Notes: generated from the letters alone by a model not told the origin. Positions 34,531 through 43,013 are shown, counted from the stretch's first letter. The stretch is DNA of 64,000 bases from Aeromicrobium sp. Leaf350 (GCF_916858655.1 NZ_CAKASL010000002.1:1-64000); one strand, 5' to 3'. A program made the numbers and translations.

Positions 34531-35120
34531 CGGCGGCCGGCCAGCGCCAGGGTCCCAGTCTTCGCCCCTCGACCCGCGACCTCCTCGCGGCCAGTGCGAC
34601 GGCGCAGCTCGCCGGCGCGAGCTGCGCGGGTCGTGAGATCGAGTGGGCCGACGGCGAACGCAGCTGGACCTCCGCGCGATCGGCCTCCACGGCGCTCGCG
34701 GCTGCCGCACCACTGGTCGACATCTGCGAGGGGTGCCCGGTCATCGCCGCCTGCGCCACGTGGGCCGAGCTCGACCACTACACCGGCATCGCCGGTGGGC
34801 GTCCCTACGTGCGGGGCTTCCCGCGTCCGTACGCCTGGGTGCACCGGCGCGAGTCCGAGATCGAGCTGGTCTCCACCTCGGCCGGCATGCCCGACATCGA
34901 CATCGACGACCTGGCGGTCGAGCGGGCCGTGGGCGGGGAGCCGCCGGAGCAGCTGTCGCTGGCCGAGCGGGCCGAGGTCATCCGCCGCATGAACGCGCAG
35001 GGCGCGACCGACTCGATCATCGGCGCCCGCGTGGGCCTGACGGCGCGAGCGGTGCAGAAGATCCGCCAGAACATGGGTCTCGCCGCGGTGCCCGGCGTGG
35101 GCGGTCGCCGCTCGAGCTGA
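34527..35120 (+). CDS. WhiB-like iron-sulfur protein with C-terminal HTH
   Basis: A 197-residue protein. Cys33, Cys67, Cys70 and Cys76 form the WhiB pattern C-x33-C-x2-C-x5-C that ligates a [4Fe-4S] cluster, and TGIAGG near 87-92 resembles the GVWGG turn. Unlike ordinary Wbl proteins (80-130 residues) it continues with an acidic middle part and an HTH-like region at about 142-185 (LAERAEVIRRMNAQGATDSIIGARVGLTARAVQKIRQ). The GTG start overlaps the leader-peptide stop. It probably senses redox or NO and regulates transcription with sigma; targets unknown. Confidence 0.72.
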   Translation: MTAAGQRQGPSLRPSTRDLLAASATAQLAGASCAGREIEWADGERSWTSARSASTALAAAAPLVDICEGCPVIAACATWAELDHYTGIAGGRPYVRGFPRPYAWVHRRESEIELVSTSAGMPDIDIDDLAVERAVGGEPPEQLSLAERAEVIRRMNAQGATDSIIGARVGLTARAVQKIRQNMGLAAVPGVGGRRSS

Positions 35121-35125
35121 GGTCC

Positions 35126-35138
35126 TAGAATTCGGCGC
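35126..35138 (+). promoter_or_regulatory. Leaderless promoter of proA
   Basis: TAGAAT at 35126-35131 is a near-consensus -10 seven bases before the ATG at 35139. No Shine-Dalgarno. It gives proA its own promoter after separation from proB. Confidence 0.55.
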
Positions 35139-36401
35139 ATGAGCACCAGCCAGATCGCCGACGAGGTCCACGCGACCGCGCGCCGTGCCCGCGAGGCGTC
35201 CCTCAGCCTCGCCACGGCCACGCGCCAGGTGAAGGACGCTGCGCTGCTGGCCGCCGCCGATGCGCTGGTGGCCGACACCGACCGCATCGTGGAGGCCAAC
35301 GAGCTCGACGTCGAGGCGGCCCGCGCCGCCGGCACCGGTGAGCACGTGCTCGACCGGCTCCGGCTCGATCCCGCTCGGGTCGCCGCCTTCGCCCAGGGGG
35401 TTCGCGACGTCGCGGTCCTGCCCGATCCGATCGGCGAGGTCGTGCGCGGCTCCGTGCTGCCGAACGGGCTGCGGCTCACGCAGGTGCGGGTGCCGATGGG
35501 CGTCATCGGCATGATCTACGAGGGGCGACCCAACGTCACGGCCGATGCCGCCGCGATCTGCCTCAAGGCCGGCAGCGCAGTCGTGCTGCGGGGATCGGCC
35601 TCGGCGTACCGCTCGAACGAGGTCATCGTCGAGGTCATGCGCGCGGCGATCGAGAAGGCAGGCCTGCCGGCCGACCTGATCTCGCTCCTGCGCAGCGACG
35701 ACCGCGCCTCGGCCACCGAGCTCATGCGTGCCCGGGGCCTGGTCGACCTGGTGATCCCGCGCGGGGGTGCGGGTCTGATCCGTACGGTCGTCGAGGAGTC
35801 GACCGTGCCCGTCATCGAGACCGGCACGGGCAACTGTCACGTGTACGTCGACGCCGACGCCGACCTCGACATGGCGCTCGCGATCGTCCTGAACGCCAAG
35901 ACCCACCGCACCAGCGTGTGCAACGCGGCCGAGTCGCTGCTGGTGCACCGCGACGTCGCGGAGGCGTTCCTGCCGCGGGTGGTCGCGGCCCTGCACGAGC
36001 ACGACGTCGTGATCCACGGCGACGACGCGTTCCGCGCCGTCGACCCGGCCGTCACCGCGGCGACCGACGACGACTACGCCACCGAGTACCTGGATCTCGA
36101 GATCTCAGCCAAGGTCGTCGAGTCGGTCGACGACGCCATCACCCACGTCCGTCGCTTCTCCTCGGGGCACACCGAGGCGATCGTCACGGCCTCGGCGCAG
36201 ACGGCCCGCCGCTTCACGCTCGGGGTCGACTCGGCGGCGGTCATGGTCAACGCCTCGACCCGGTTCACCGACGGTGGCGAGTTCGGCTTCGGTGCCGAGA
36301 TCGGCATCTCCACCCAGAAGCTCCACGCCCGCGGCCCGATGGGTCTCCCGGAGATGACGACCACGACCTACGTCGTGGAGGGCGACGGTCACGTGCGCTG
36401 A
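35139..36401 (+). CDS. proA: Gamma-glutamyl phosphate reductase
   Basis: A 420-residue NADPH-dependent enzyme reducing gamma-glutamyl phosphate to glutamate semialdehyde in proline synthesis. It is an aldehyde dehydrogenase-fold protein with [43 protein letters not shown] and the catalytic-Cys segment [17 protein letters not shown], all family signatures. Length is typical. Start is set by the TAGAAT box. A conserved small membrane protein follows after 40 bp. Confidence 0.97.
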   Translation: MSTSQIADEVHATARRAREASLSLATATRQVKDAALLAAADALVADTDRIVEANELDVEAARAAGTGEHVLDRLRLDPARVAAFAQGVRDVAVLPDPIGEVVRGSVLPNGLRLTQVRVPMGVIGMIYEGRPNVTADAAAICLKAGSAVVLRGSASAYRSNEVIVEVMRAAIEKAGLPADLISLLRSDDRASATELMRARGLVDLVIPRGGAGLIRTVVEESTVPVIETGTGNCHVYVDADADLDMALAIVLNAKTHRTSVCNAAESLLVHRDVAEAFLPRVVAALHEHDVVIHGDDAFRAVDPAVTAATDDDYATEYLDLEISAKVVESVDDAITHVRRFSSGHTEAIVTASAQTARRFTLGVDSAAVMVNASTRFTDGGEFGFGAEIGISTQKLHARGPMGLPEMTTTTYVVEGDGHVR

Positions 36402-36429
36402 GGGTGTCACGCCACGGGAGCGGCGCTGG

Positions 36430-36441
36430 TAGATTGTCGCC
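36430..36441 (+). promoter_or_regulatory. Leaderless promoter of 49-residue membrane protein gene
   Basis: TAGATT at 36430-36435 is six bases before the ATG at 36442, without a Shine-Dalgarno. The nadD transcript probably also starts here. Confidence 0.45.
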
Positions 36442-36591
36442 ATGCTTTCCACGATCCTGGTTGCCGCGACCGAGCACGCCGAGGAAGCCGAAGCCATCAA
36501 TCCGTACATCATCGGTGGCATCGCCCTGGGCATCCTCTTCACGCTGCTGCTGGTCATGCTCGCCTTCGGCAAGGGCCGCGAGCACACCTGA
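36442..36591 (+). CDS. 49-residue single-helix membrane protein
   Basis: A small protein with an acidic N-terminal part (EHAEEAEA), the segment [12 protein letters not shown] and one transmembrane helix at about residues 20-43, ending in KGREHT. Small proteins of this design sit between proA and nadD in related actinobacteria, so it is a real conserved gene although short. Function unknown. Its TGA overlaps the proposed CTG start of nadD. Confidence 0.72.
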   Translation: MLSTILVAATEHAEEAEAINPYIIGGIALGILFTLLLVMLAFGKGREHT

Positions 36592-37247
36592 GCGAGAACC
36601 ACGCCCTCGACCGACCCTCGTCCTCCGCACCGCGGCGGAGGCGGGTCGGAGTCATGGGCGGCACGTTCGACCCCATCCACCACGGCCACCTCGTGGCGGC
36701 CAGCGAGGTCCAGGCGACGTTCGACCTCGACGAGGTCGTCTTCGTGCCGACGGGTCAACCGTGGCAGAAGGCCGATCGTGAGGTCTCGCCGGCCGAGCAC
36801 CGCTACCTCATGACCGTCATCGCGACCGCAGCCAACCCGCGGTTCGAGGTCAGCCGGGTCGACATCGACCGCAGTGGTCCGACCTACACCGTCGACACGC
36901 TCGGCGACATCTCCCGGCAGCGGCCCGACGCCGACCTGTTCTTCATCACCGGCGCCGACGCGATGGCCCAGATCCTCACGTGGCGCGACCACGACGAGAT
37001 CTTCGAGCTCGCCCAGTTCGTGGCGTGCACCCGCCCGGGCCACGACCTCGACGAGTCGATGCTCGCCGACCTCCCTCAGGGGCGGGTCACGGTGCTCGAG
37101 ATCCCCGCCCTCGCCATCTCCTCGACCGACTGCCGCGAACGAGTGCGCAGCGGTCAACCCGTCTGGTACCTCGTGCCCGACGGCGTCGTCCAGTACGTCG
37201 CCAAGCACGAGCTCTACGCCTCCACCGAAGGAATCCCCACCGCATGA
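36588..37247 (+). CDS. nadD: Nicotinate-nucleotide adenylyltransferase
   Basis: A 219-residue enzyme (if started at CTG) making deamido-NAD from nicotinate mononucleotide and [20 protein letters not shown] is the nucleotidyltransferase motif and [10 protein letters not shown] the C-terminal ISSTxIR-type motif. The first ATG in frame (36654) lies immediately before GGTFDP and would delete the first beta-strand RRRVGVM, needed for the Rossmann fold. The only possible upstream start is CTG at 36588, overlapping the previous stop (CTGA). Hence a non-ATG start by termination-reinitiation is proposed. It overlaps rsfS by 4 bp. Confidence 0.88.
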   Translation: MSENHALDRPSSSAPRRRRVGVMGGTFDPIHHGHLVAASEVQATFDLDEVVFVPTGQPWQKADREVSPAEHRYLMTVIATAANPRFEVSRVDIDRSGPTYTVDTLGDISRQRPDADLFFITGADAMAQILTWRDHDEIFELAQFVACTRPGHDLDESMLADLPQGRVTVLEIPALAISSTDCRERVRSGQPVWYLVPDGVVQYVAKHELYASTEGIPTA

Positions 37248-37597
37248 CTGCCACCGAGCTCGCCCTCGACCTGACCCGGCTCGCCGCGTCGGCCGCGACC
37301 GACAAGTCCGCCACGAACGTGCGGGCCTTCGACGTGTCCGAGCAGCTGTACATCACCGACGTCTTCCTCATCTGCTCCGTCACGAGCTCGACGCAGGCCC
37401 GCGCCGTGCAGGACGCGGTGGAGGACGCCCTGCGCGAGCACGGTGCCAAGGCCGTGCGGCGTGAGGGCGCCCGTGAGGGTCGCTGGATCCTGCTCGACTT
37501 CACCGACATCGTGGTGCACGTGCAGCACGTCGAGGAGCGCGAGTTCTACTCGCTGGAGCGTCTGTGGCGTGACTGCCCGGAAGTCCCCGTCGCGTGA
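37244..37597 (+). CDS. rsfS: Ribosomal silencing factor RsfS
   Basis: A 117-residue protein that binds L14 and blocks subunit joining under nutrient limitation. [42 protein letters not shown] and [28 protein letters not shown] are the RsfS/Iojap signatures. ATGA overlap with nadD and GTGA overlap with the phosphatase gene show one operon. Confidence 0.96.
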   Translation: MTATELALDLTRLAASAATDKSATNVRAFDVSEQLYITDVFLICSVTSSTQARAVQDAVEDALREHGAKAVRREGAREGRWILLDFTDIVVHVQHVEEREFYSLERLWRDCPEVPVA

Positions 37598-38238
37598 GCC
37601 GGCAGGTCATCGTCTGGCGGCACGGGCGCACCGCGTGGAACGTGGCGGGGCGGGTCCAGGGTCAGACTGACACGCCGCTCGACGACGTCGGTCGTGAGCA
37701 GGCTGAGTCGGCCGCGCTCCGGCTCGCCGCGCTCCAGCCGCACCGCATCATCTGCTCCGACCTGGAGCGTGCGCAGCACACTGCGGAGGCGCTGGGCCGG
37801 GTCGCCGGAGTGACGGTGGAGCCCGACGAGCGGTTCCGTGAGATGAACTTCGGTGCACGCGAGGGTCTGACGTGGGAGGAGTCGTTCGAGCAGTTCCCGG
37901 ACGGCATGCGGGCCTGGATCGCGGGTGACGAGACGCAGATCCCCGACACCGAGACCCACCTGCAGGCGGGGGAGCGTTTCGCGGCGGCCCTGCACGACGC
38001 GCTCGAGGAGCTGCCGGCCGACGAGACCCTGGTCGTGGTCGCCCACGGCGCCGTGATCCGCACCGGGGTGTGCTCGTTCCTGGGGTTCCCGCAGTCGACG
38101 TGGCGCACCTTCGGCGCTCTCAGCAACTGCTCGTGGTCGGTGCTGACCGAGTCCGGCCCCCCGAGCCACCGGTACTGGCGCCTGACCGAGTGGAACGCGG
38201 GCACCCTGCCCGAACCGGTCATGACCGACGACGCCTGA
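37594..38238 (+). CDS. Histidine phosphatase family protein
   Basis: A 214-residue phosphoglycerate-mutase-like phosphatase. WRHGRTAWN near 8-16 has the catalytic RHG; Glu in FREMNFGAREG and His in VVVAHGAVIRTG complete the site. GTG start overlaps the rsfS stop. In actinobacteria such proteins follow rsfS and may be glucosyl-3-phosphoglycerate or other sugar-phosphate phosphatases; the exact substrate cannot be read. A promoter and tRNA-Ala follow. Confidence 0.9.
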   Translation: MSRQVIVWRHGRTAWNVAGRVQGQTDTPLDDVGREQAESAALRLAALQPHRIICSDLERAQHTAEALGRVAGVTVEPDERFREMNFGAREGLTWEESFEQFPDGMRAWIAGDETQIPDTETHLQAGERFAAALHDALEELPADETLVVVAHGAVIRTGVCSFLGFPQSTWRTFGALSNCSWSVLTESGPPSHRYWRLTEWNAGTLPEPVMTDDA

Positions 38239-38244
38239 CCCGGT

Positions 38245-38274
38245 TTGGACCTCGCCGGGGGCATCTACTAAGAT
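38245..38274 (+). promoter_or_regulatory. Promoter of tRNA-Ala
   Basis: TTGGAC (38245-38250), an 18-bp spacer and TAAGAT (38269-38274) form a strong promoter about 30 bases before the mature tRNA. Confidence 0.7.
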
Positions 38275-38303
38275 CGGTGATCGGCCTTCGGGTCACCCGG
38301 TAC

Positions 38304-38376
38304 GGGGCATTGGCGCAGTTGGTAGCGCGCTTCCATGGCATGGAAGAGGTCAGGAGTTCGAATCTCCTATGCTCCA
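38304..38376 (+). tRNA. tRNA-Ala (anticodon GGC)
   Basis: A 73-nt cloverleaf: acceptor GGGGCAT/ATGCTCC with one G-T pair, D-arm with GCGC stems, anticodon stem CTTCC/GGAAG with loop ATGGCAT and anticodon GGC at 38337-38339, and T-arm AGGAGTTCGAATCTCCT. Discriminator is A. The CCA end is not encoded. Confidence 0.97.
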
Positions 38377-38384
38377 CTCGAAGC

Positions 38385-38424
38385 GCAAGGGCCCCACGAC
38401 ACTGTCGTGGGGCCCTTGCTGTTT
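38385..38424. terminator. Terminator after tRNA-Ala
   Basis: A perfect 16-bp stem (38385-38400 with 38404-38419) and a 3-base loop, followed by TGTTT. It ends the tRNA transcript and also lies just after the convergent hypothetical gene. Confidence 0.85.
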
Positions 38425-38432
38425 GAGCTGCC

Positions 38433-38888
38433 TCAGGCTCCGTGCTGCGCGACGACGTCCGTCAAGCGCTGCACCTCGGCCTGATCGGCGTCGGGGGCGA
38501 GGGCGACGTAGTGGTCCATGACCGCCGGGCGGTAGCGCACGGGCAGCTCTTGCCCCGCAGCGAGCCGGGTGAGCTCGGTGATGGTGAGGGTCTCGTCGGC
38601 GATCCCGCGGAACGAGGTGCCCTCGGCGGTGTTGACGTCCAGCATCAGCACCACGCGGGGACTGCCGTCGCTGCTGACCTCCCGCCAGTCGACCAGGGTG
38701 CCGAGGGCGAGGACTCCCGAGCGCAGGTCCGCGTTCCGTCGCCGCGCCTGACGGCTCAGCAACGGATTCGGCGCGACGCCGGGGAAGTCGGGCCCCACGC
38801 CCAGTGCCTCACGGGTCAGGTCCGGCCGCAGCCGGCCCACCAGATCGTCCAGCGTGGTCGTCCTGCGTGACTTCTTCGATCCGAACAT
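38433..38888 (-). CDS. Hypothetical protein
   Basis: A 151-residue soluble protein with a basic N-terminus (FGSKKSRRTT), no signal peptide and a probable small beta-barrel in the middle (DLRSGVLALGTLVDWREVSSDGSPRVVLMLDVNTAEG, LPVRYRPAV). It was not recognised as a family. A strong Shine-Dalgarno (GGGAGGGGG) precedes the ATG. It is transcribed separately from its MFS neighbour, with 67 bp between them. Codon use is like its neighbours. Confidence 0.72.
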   Translation of the reverse strand: MFGSKKSRRTTTLDDLVGRLRPDLTREALGVGPDFPGVAPNPLLSRQARRRNADLRSGVLALGTLVDWREVSSDGSPRVVLMLDVNTAEGTSFRGIADETLTITELTRLAAGQELPVRYRPAVMDHYVALAPDADQAEVQRLTDVVAQHGA

Positions 38889-38955
38889 CGGTGCCCCCTC
38901 CCTCGGGTCCCGCCGCCTGGTGGTGGTGCGGGCCTGGTCGACGCGAGTCTAGGAG

Positions 38956-40203
38956 TCAGGGGCCCTCTCGGGCGAGAGGTGGCTCCGGACGGGCCTGCCC
39001 CAGGAGGTGGGCGAGCAGGGTGGCGGCGAGGCCCGCGAGCACGAGGACGCCCAGCGCGGCCTGGAGGCTGACGAGGTCGGAGATCGCCCCGATCGCGGGT
39101 GAGGTTACGAGGAAGCCGACGCGCATGAGCCAGCCCAGCATCGCGATGCCGGTGGCCTCCGGGAGCCCCGGAGCGCGGCCGGCTGCGGCGAACGCGGCGG
39201 GCACGAGGGTCGCGCACCCGAAGCCGGCCAGGGCGAATCCGGCGAACACGACGGGATAGGCCGGAGCGGCGACCACGAGGACGCCGCCGATCGTGATGAG
39301 CACGCCGCCCGCCCGAGCCACGGCGGCGCGGCCCCAGCGGTCGGTCATGGGATCGCCGAGGATGCGGCCGACGAACTGGGCGCCGATCGCCACCGTGAGG
39401 CCCAGGCCGGCCGCCCACGCAGGTGCGCCCGCGTCGCGCCCGAGGTAGAGGACCGACCAGCTGTTGGCGACCTCCTCGATCGTGGTGCCGGCGATCGCCA
39501 GGAGCACCAGGGGGAGGAGCAGCCGCCAGGGGCGGTGACGAGGGGTGTCGTGCCGCTCGTCCGCCGCCTCGTCGGCCTGGAGCGATCCGCGGACGTCGTC
39601 GGGCACGACGGCGAGTCGACAGGCCACCACGGCGGCCACGGCCCACACGGAGCTGTTGACGATCATCTGGGCGGGGATGGCGAGGTCTGCGGCGACGGAC
39701 GCGGCGCCGATGATGCCGCCGGTCGCGGCTCCGATGGACCACAGGGCGTGGAAGGAGTTCACGACCGAGCGGCCGGACCACTGCTCGACGAGCACGCCCT
39801 GCACGTTCTGGGCGGCGTCGACGACGGCGTCGTTCACGCCGGCCAGCACCATCGCGGCGACGAACAGCCACACCCCGAGGCCCGCGTCGGCACTGACGCC
39901 GGCGAGCGCCATCGTCCCGGCCAGGGCCACGGAGCCGACGGCATTGGTCCGCAGCGTGCCGAAGCGGCGGATGACCCGGCCTGCCAGCCCTGCCGCGACG
40001 AGGGCACCGGCGGGGAACGCGACGACGGCGAGTCCGAACTGGCTGTTGCTCAGGTCGAACGCCGACTTGATCTCCGGGTAGCGGGGCAGGAGCGCGGCGA
40101 ACAGCACGCCGTTGGTGAAGAACATCAGCGAGACGCCGGCGCGTGCTCGGCCGGGGCCGGGGCCGGGGCCGGGGCCGGAGGCGGGGAAGTGGGGACGTCT
40201 CAC
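38956..40203 (-). CDS. MFS transporter
   Basis: A 415-residue protein with 12 predicted helices. MFFTNGVLFAALLPRYPEIKSAFDLSNSQFGLAVVAFPAG and GRVIRRFGTLRT (motif A region) match MFS proteins of the fucose-permease-like/YbjJ type. The GTG start is six bases after a TAGCGT -10 and so probably leaderless. Residues 9-18 are a Gly-Pro repeat encoded by a tandem hexamer. Substrate unknown. Confidence 0.88.
   Translation of the reverse strand: MRRPHFPASGPGPGPGPGRARAGVSLMFFTNGVLFAALLPRYPEIKSAFDLSNSQFGLAVVAFPAGALVAAGLAGRVIRRFGTLRTNAVGSVALAGTMALAGVSADAGLGVWLFVAAMVLAGVNDAVVDAAQNVQGVLVEQWSGRSVVNSFHALWSIGAATGGIIGAASVAADLAIPAQMIVNSSVWAVAAVVACRLAVVPDDVRGSLQADEAADERHDTPRHRPWRLLLPLVLLAIAGTTIEEVANSWSVLYLGRDAGAPAWAAGLGLTVAIGAQFVGRILGDPMTDRWGRAAVARAGGVLITIGGVLVVAAPAYPVVFAGFALAGFGCATLVPAAFAAAGRAPGLPEATGIAMLGWLMRVGFLVTSPAIGAISDLVSLQAALGVLVLAGLAATLLAHLLGQARPEPPLAREGP
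40151..40178. repeat. Tandem CCGGGG hexamer repeat in MFS 5' end
   Basis: Four and two-thirds copies of CCGGGG occur in a row. On the minus strand they encode alternating Gly-Pro near the MFS N-terminus. The tract is the kind that expands and contracts by slippage, in steps of two codons so that the frame is preserved. Confidence 0.8.
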
Positions 40204-40209
40204 CCGGGA

Positions 40210-40238
40210 ACGCTAGGTACTGCTGTCTCGCAGTGCAA
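40210..40238 (-). promoter_or_regulatory. Promoter of MFS gene with small inverted repeat
   Basis: On the minus strand TTGCAC (40238-40233), a 17-bp spacer and TAGCGT (40215-40210) precede the GTG by six bases. The -35 lies in GCAGT-TGC-ACTGC-type dyad, a possible operator. Confidence 0.6.
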
Positions 40239-40316
40239 CTGCGCGCCCGACACGATTCTGTCCGACCCCTCCGCCACGGTGGCTCCATCGCACGCCGCCC
40301 ACCAGGAGGAACCGTC

Positions 40317-40724
40317 ATGTCGGTCCAGATGCTGCATCCCGAGACGCTTCCGCGTTCGGAGTTCTACGCCCAGGCCTCCGTGGCCCAGGGCTCCCGGTGG
40401 GTCTTCCTCGCGGGGCAGGTTGCTCGCGACGCGGTCGGCTCACCCGTCGGGGCCGGTGACCTGGCCGCCCAGACGGCCCAGGCGTACGCCAACGTCGATG
40501 CTGCTGTCGTTGCTGCCGGTGGCACCTTCGCCGACGTCGCGAAGCTCACGGTCTACGTCGTCGACTGGGAGCCGTCGAAGATGGGAGCGCTCGTCGAGGG
40601 CGCGATGCGCGCGGCGGCCGAGCGAGGGCTCGACCTGATGCGCCCGATCACCGTTCTCGGCGTCTCGGCGCTGGGAGAGCCCGACCTCCTGGTCGAGGTC
40701 GAGGCGATCGCGGTCCTCGAGTAG
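40317..40724 (+). CDS. RidA family protein
   Basis: A 135-residue protein of the YjgF/YER057c/UK114 family, enamine/imine deaminases that protect PLP enzymes. SVAQGSRWVFLAGQVARD, AQTAQAYANVDAAVVAAGGTFADVAKLTVYVVDW and LGEPDLLVEVEAIAVL are typical. The usual catalytic Arg near residue 105 may correspond to the R of LMRPITVLGVSAL, but this group diverges from canonical RidA. AGGAGGA precedes the ATG. Confidence 0.9.
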   Translation: MSVQMLHPETLPRSEFYAQASVAQGSRWVFLAGQVARDAVGSPVGAGDLAAQTAQAYANVDAAVVAAGGTFADVAKLTVYVVDWEPSKMGALVEGAMRAAAERGLDLMRPITVLGVSALGEPDLLVEVEAIAVLE

Positions 40725-40761
40725 TCGTTCCGCACGTCAGGTGTGCGCGGCGAGGAAGCCG

Positions 40762-42111
40762 CTACAGCACCAGCGCGAGCACGATCACCGGAGGCAGCGA
40801 GACGAGTGACGCGATGCTCGTGACCATCGTCATCGTCTTGAGCGCGCCCTGCGTGGTCAGGTTCAGCAGCGACTTGAACATCCAGAAGAAGTTGCTGTTG
40901 ACCTGCAGGGCGAACATCGCGCCGGAAGCGATCGCCAGGCCCACGGCGACCGGGGCGACGCCGGTCGTCCCGACGATGGGGCCGACGATGCCCGCCGCCG
41001 CGATGGCGGCCACGGACACCGAGCCGATCGCCAGGTGCAGCACCGCGGCGATGAACCACGCCAGGAGGATGGTCACGACGACGGGTGCTCCGGCATCGGC
41101 CGAGAACAGGTTGGCCAGGGTCTGGTCCATGCCGGTCGCCGAGATGACCTCACCGAGCGACCCGCCGATGCCGGTGATGAGCAGGATCTCGCCGGTGGTC
41201 TTGAAACCGTTCGACAGCGCCTCGTCGGTCAGGTGCGAGCCCGACCGCCAACGGGAGAGGCCGTAGGCCCCGAGCAGGCCGATGAACAGCGCGATCGTGG
41301 CGTTGCCGAGGAAGGCGATGATCGGCGTCGAGAAGTCGTAGACCTCGGCGAAGGCGCCGAAGGCGATGAGCACGAGTGGCACGAGGATCGGCAGCAGGAG
41401 CACGCCCAGCGGGAGGCCGGCGTCGACCGCCTCGGGAGCGTCCTCCGACACGGTCTCCGACTCCGCCTCGCGGGCCTCCGGCTCCTCGTCGGTCTCGGGG
41501 TTCCAGTAGCGGGTGCGCAGCAGCAGCGCGAACAGAAGGGTCGTGGCGATCGCGGTGAGCGGGCCGAGGAAGATGCCGAAGATCAGGTACTGGCCCAGCT
41601 GGACGTCCAGGAGGCTCGCGATCGAGACCGCGGCCAGGCCCGGGACCACGAACACGTAGCCCGCGAAGATGCCGGTGCCGATGGCGCCTGACAGGAGCGC
41701 CAGCCCGCGCCGGCCGACGTGCGGCGCGGAGGTGCGGGCGATGGGCGCGGCGAGCACGACCTGCACGTCGACGTAGATCGACGGGAAGACCGTCGAGAGC
41801 GCGGCAGCGAGCGCGTACGGGAGCTTCCGAGGGCCCACGGCGCGCAGGAGGGCGTGCACGAGCTTGCGGAACGCCCCCAGGGAGTGCAGGAGCGCCCCGA
41901 TCGCGACGCCGAACCCGATGAGGAGGCCGACCTCCGCCATGATCGAGCCGAATCCGGTCGTGATGGCCTCGACGGTGTCGGCGAATCCGACCCCCGAGGC
42001 GAGGCCCAGGTAGAGCGAGGCGACGAGCAGGGAGATGACCGGGTCGACCTTGACGGCGATGATCAGCGCGATCGCGAGGACGATCGCGATCGCGGTGTGC
42101 AGGACTTCCAT
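40762..42111 (-). CDS. GntP-family gluconate/organic acid permease
   Basis: A 449-residue protein with about 12-14 helices. VKVDPVISLLVASLYLGLASGVGFADTVEAITTGFGSIMAEVGLLIGFGVAIGALL and ITGIGGSLGEVISATG are characteristic GntP segments. It probably imports gluconate or a related hydroxy acid with protons. The ATG at 42111 follows GGGGGAAG. A charged, Glu-rich loop (DEEPEAREAESETVSEDAPEA) splits the protein near the middle. No gluconate catabolic gene lies beside it. Confidence 0.88.
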   Translation of the reverse strand: MEVLHTAIAIVLAIALIIAVKVDPVISLLVASLYLGLASGVGFADTVEAITTGFGSIMAEVGLLIGFGVAIGALLHSLGAFRKLVHALLRAVGPRKLPYALAAALSTVFPSIYVDVQVVLAAPIARTSAPHVGRRGLALLSGAIGTGIFAGYVFVVPGLAAVSIASLLDVQLGQYLIFGIFLGPLTAIATTLLFALLLRTRYWNPETDEEPEAREAESETVSEDAPEAVDAGLPLGVLLLPILVPLVLIAFGAFAEVYDFSTPIIAFLGNATIALFIGLLGAYGLSRWRSGSHLTDEALSNGFKTTGEILLITGIGGSLGEVISATGMDQTLANLFSADAGAPVVVTILLAWFIAAVLHLAIGSVSVAAIAAAGIVGPIVGTTGVAPVAVGLAIASGAMFALQVNSNFFWMFKSLLNLTTQGALKTMTMVTSIASLVSLPPVIVLALVL

Positions 42112-42210
42112 CGTGACTTCCCCCTGAGTGTCCGGGCGCGGGACGTCTCGTCGTGCGACCCCGGTCACACCCTGCCATGTCGGAGTCGTGACGGGGAGGG
42201 CGGTCCGGCG

Positions 42211-42222
42211 TACCGTGGCGCC
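42211..42222 (+). promoter_or_regulatory. Leaderless promoter of 66-residue protein gene
   Basis: TACCGT at 42211-42216 lies six bases before the ATG at 42223. Confidence 0.4.
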
Positions 42223-42423
42223 ATGGAGTTCGTCATCGTCGGAGTGTTCCTCGGGGTGCTCGTCGTGGGCGCTCTCGGGGCGTGGTGGCTCACGGGGCCC
42301 GACGAGCCGACCCACGGCCAGGACCGCCGGGCCGGCCGGTCCGACGACGTCAGCCCCGACGAGGCGGCCCGCCGCGCCATCGGCCGCACGTCCTGGACGC
42401 GCGGCGGTGGCGGCGGCTCCTGA
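42223..42423 (+). CDS. Small single-pass membrane protein
   Basis: A 66-residue protein: a hydrophobic N-terminal helix (residues 2-24, FVIVGVFLGVLVVGALGAWW) and a polar, charged tail ending in a Gly run, consistent with an N-in or N-out anchor and a cytoplasmic tail. Not recognised. Translation is probably leaderless behind TACCGT. Confidence 0.6.
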   Translation: MEFVIVGVFLGVLVVGALGAWWLTGPDEPTHGQDRRAGRSDDVSPDEAARRAIGRTSWTRGGGGGS

Positions 42424-42485
42424 GCGGGAATTTCCCCCGGGTGATGGCCCTTGATCACCGATCCGTGAAAAAGTTTCGGTGTCCG

Positions 42486-42512
42486 TGTCGATCCGGCGCC
42501 GTGCCGTTCGAC
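42486..42512 (+). promoter_or_regulatory. Putative ECF42-type promoter
   Basis: TGTCGA (42486-42491), a 17-bp spacer and CGAC (42509-42512) match the reported ECF42 target pattern (TGTCGA in -35, CGA/TC in -10). It stands about 48 bp before the first YciI gene, so the sigma factor at the end of the operon probably controls its own operon. Confidence 0.6.
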
Positions 42513-42559
42513 GTGTGGGTGAAGGGCGAAGAGATCGCCCCACATCGAAGGGGAACACC

Positions 42560-42985
42560 ATGAGCAAGTACATGCTGATCATGCGGAGCACGGCCGAGGC
42601 CCTCGAGGCGTCCAAGGACGTCGACTTCGAGGAGATCATCAACCAGATGGGCGCCTACAACGAGTCCATGATCAACGCCGGGGTGATGGCCGGCGGCGAC
42701 GGTCTCACCGACGCTGCCGAGGGCGTCGTCGTCGACTTCTCCACGGAGGACCGCATCGTCACCGACGGGCCCTACGGCGAGGTGCACGAGCTCTTCAACG
42801 GCTTCTGGATCATCCAGGTGTCGTCGAAGGAGGAGGCCGTCGAGTGGGCCAAGCGCGCTCCGCTCGGCCCGGGCTCGAAGCTGGAGGTCCGCCGGATCAC
42901 CGACGAGACCGACTTCGAGGACTTCGCCGACAACGAGTACGTGCAGAAGGAAGCCGGCTGGCGCGAGCAGCTGGGCACGGACTGA
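42560..42985 (+). CDS. YciI/DGPF-domain protein
   Basis: A 141-residue protein of the DGPF family. MSKYMLIMRSTAEALEASKDVDFEEIINQMGAYNESMINAG and the signature TDGPYGEVHELFNGFWII (DGPY where others have DGPF) are seen. Such proteins are regularly encoded beside ECF42 sigma factors and depend on them. The biochemical role is unknown; the fold is related to muconolactone isomerase-like ferredoxin folds. A strong Shine-Dalgarno (AAGGGGA) precedes the ATG. Confidence 0.88.
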   Translation: MSKYMLIMRSTAEALEASKDVDFEEIINQMGAYNESMINAGVMAGGDGLTDAAEGVVVDFSTEDRIVTDGPYGEVHELFNGFWIIQVSSKEEAVEWAKRAPLGPGSKLEVRRITDETDFEDFADNEYVQKEAGWREQLGTD

Positions 42986-43013
42986 GCGCGGGCCCGGGAT
43001 CGAAGGGATCGCC

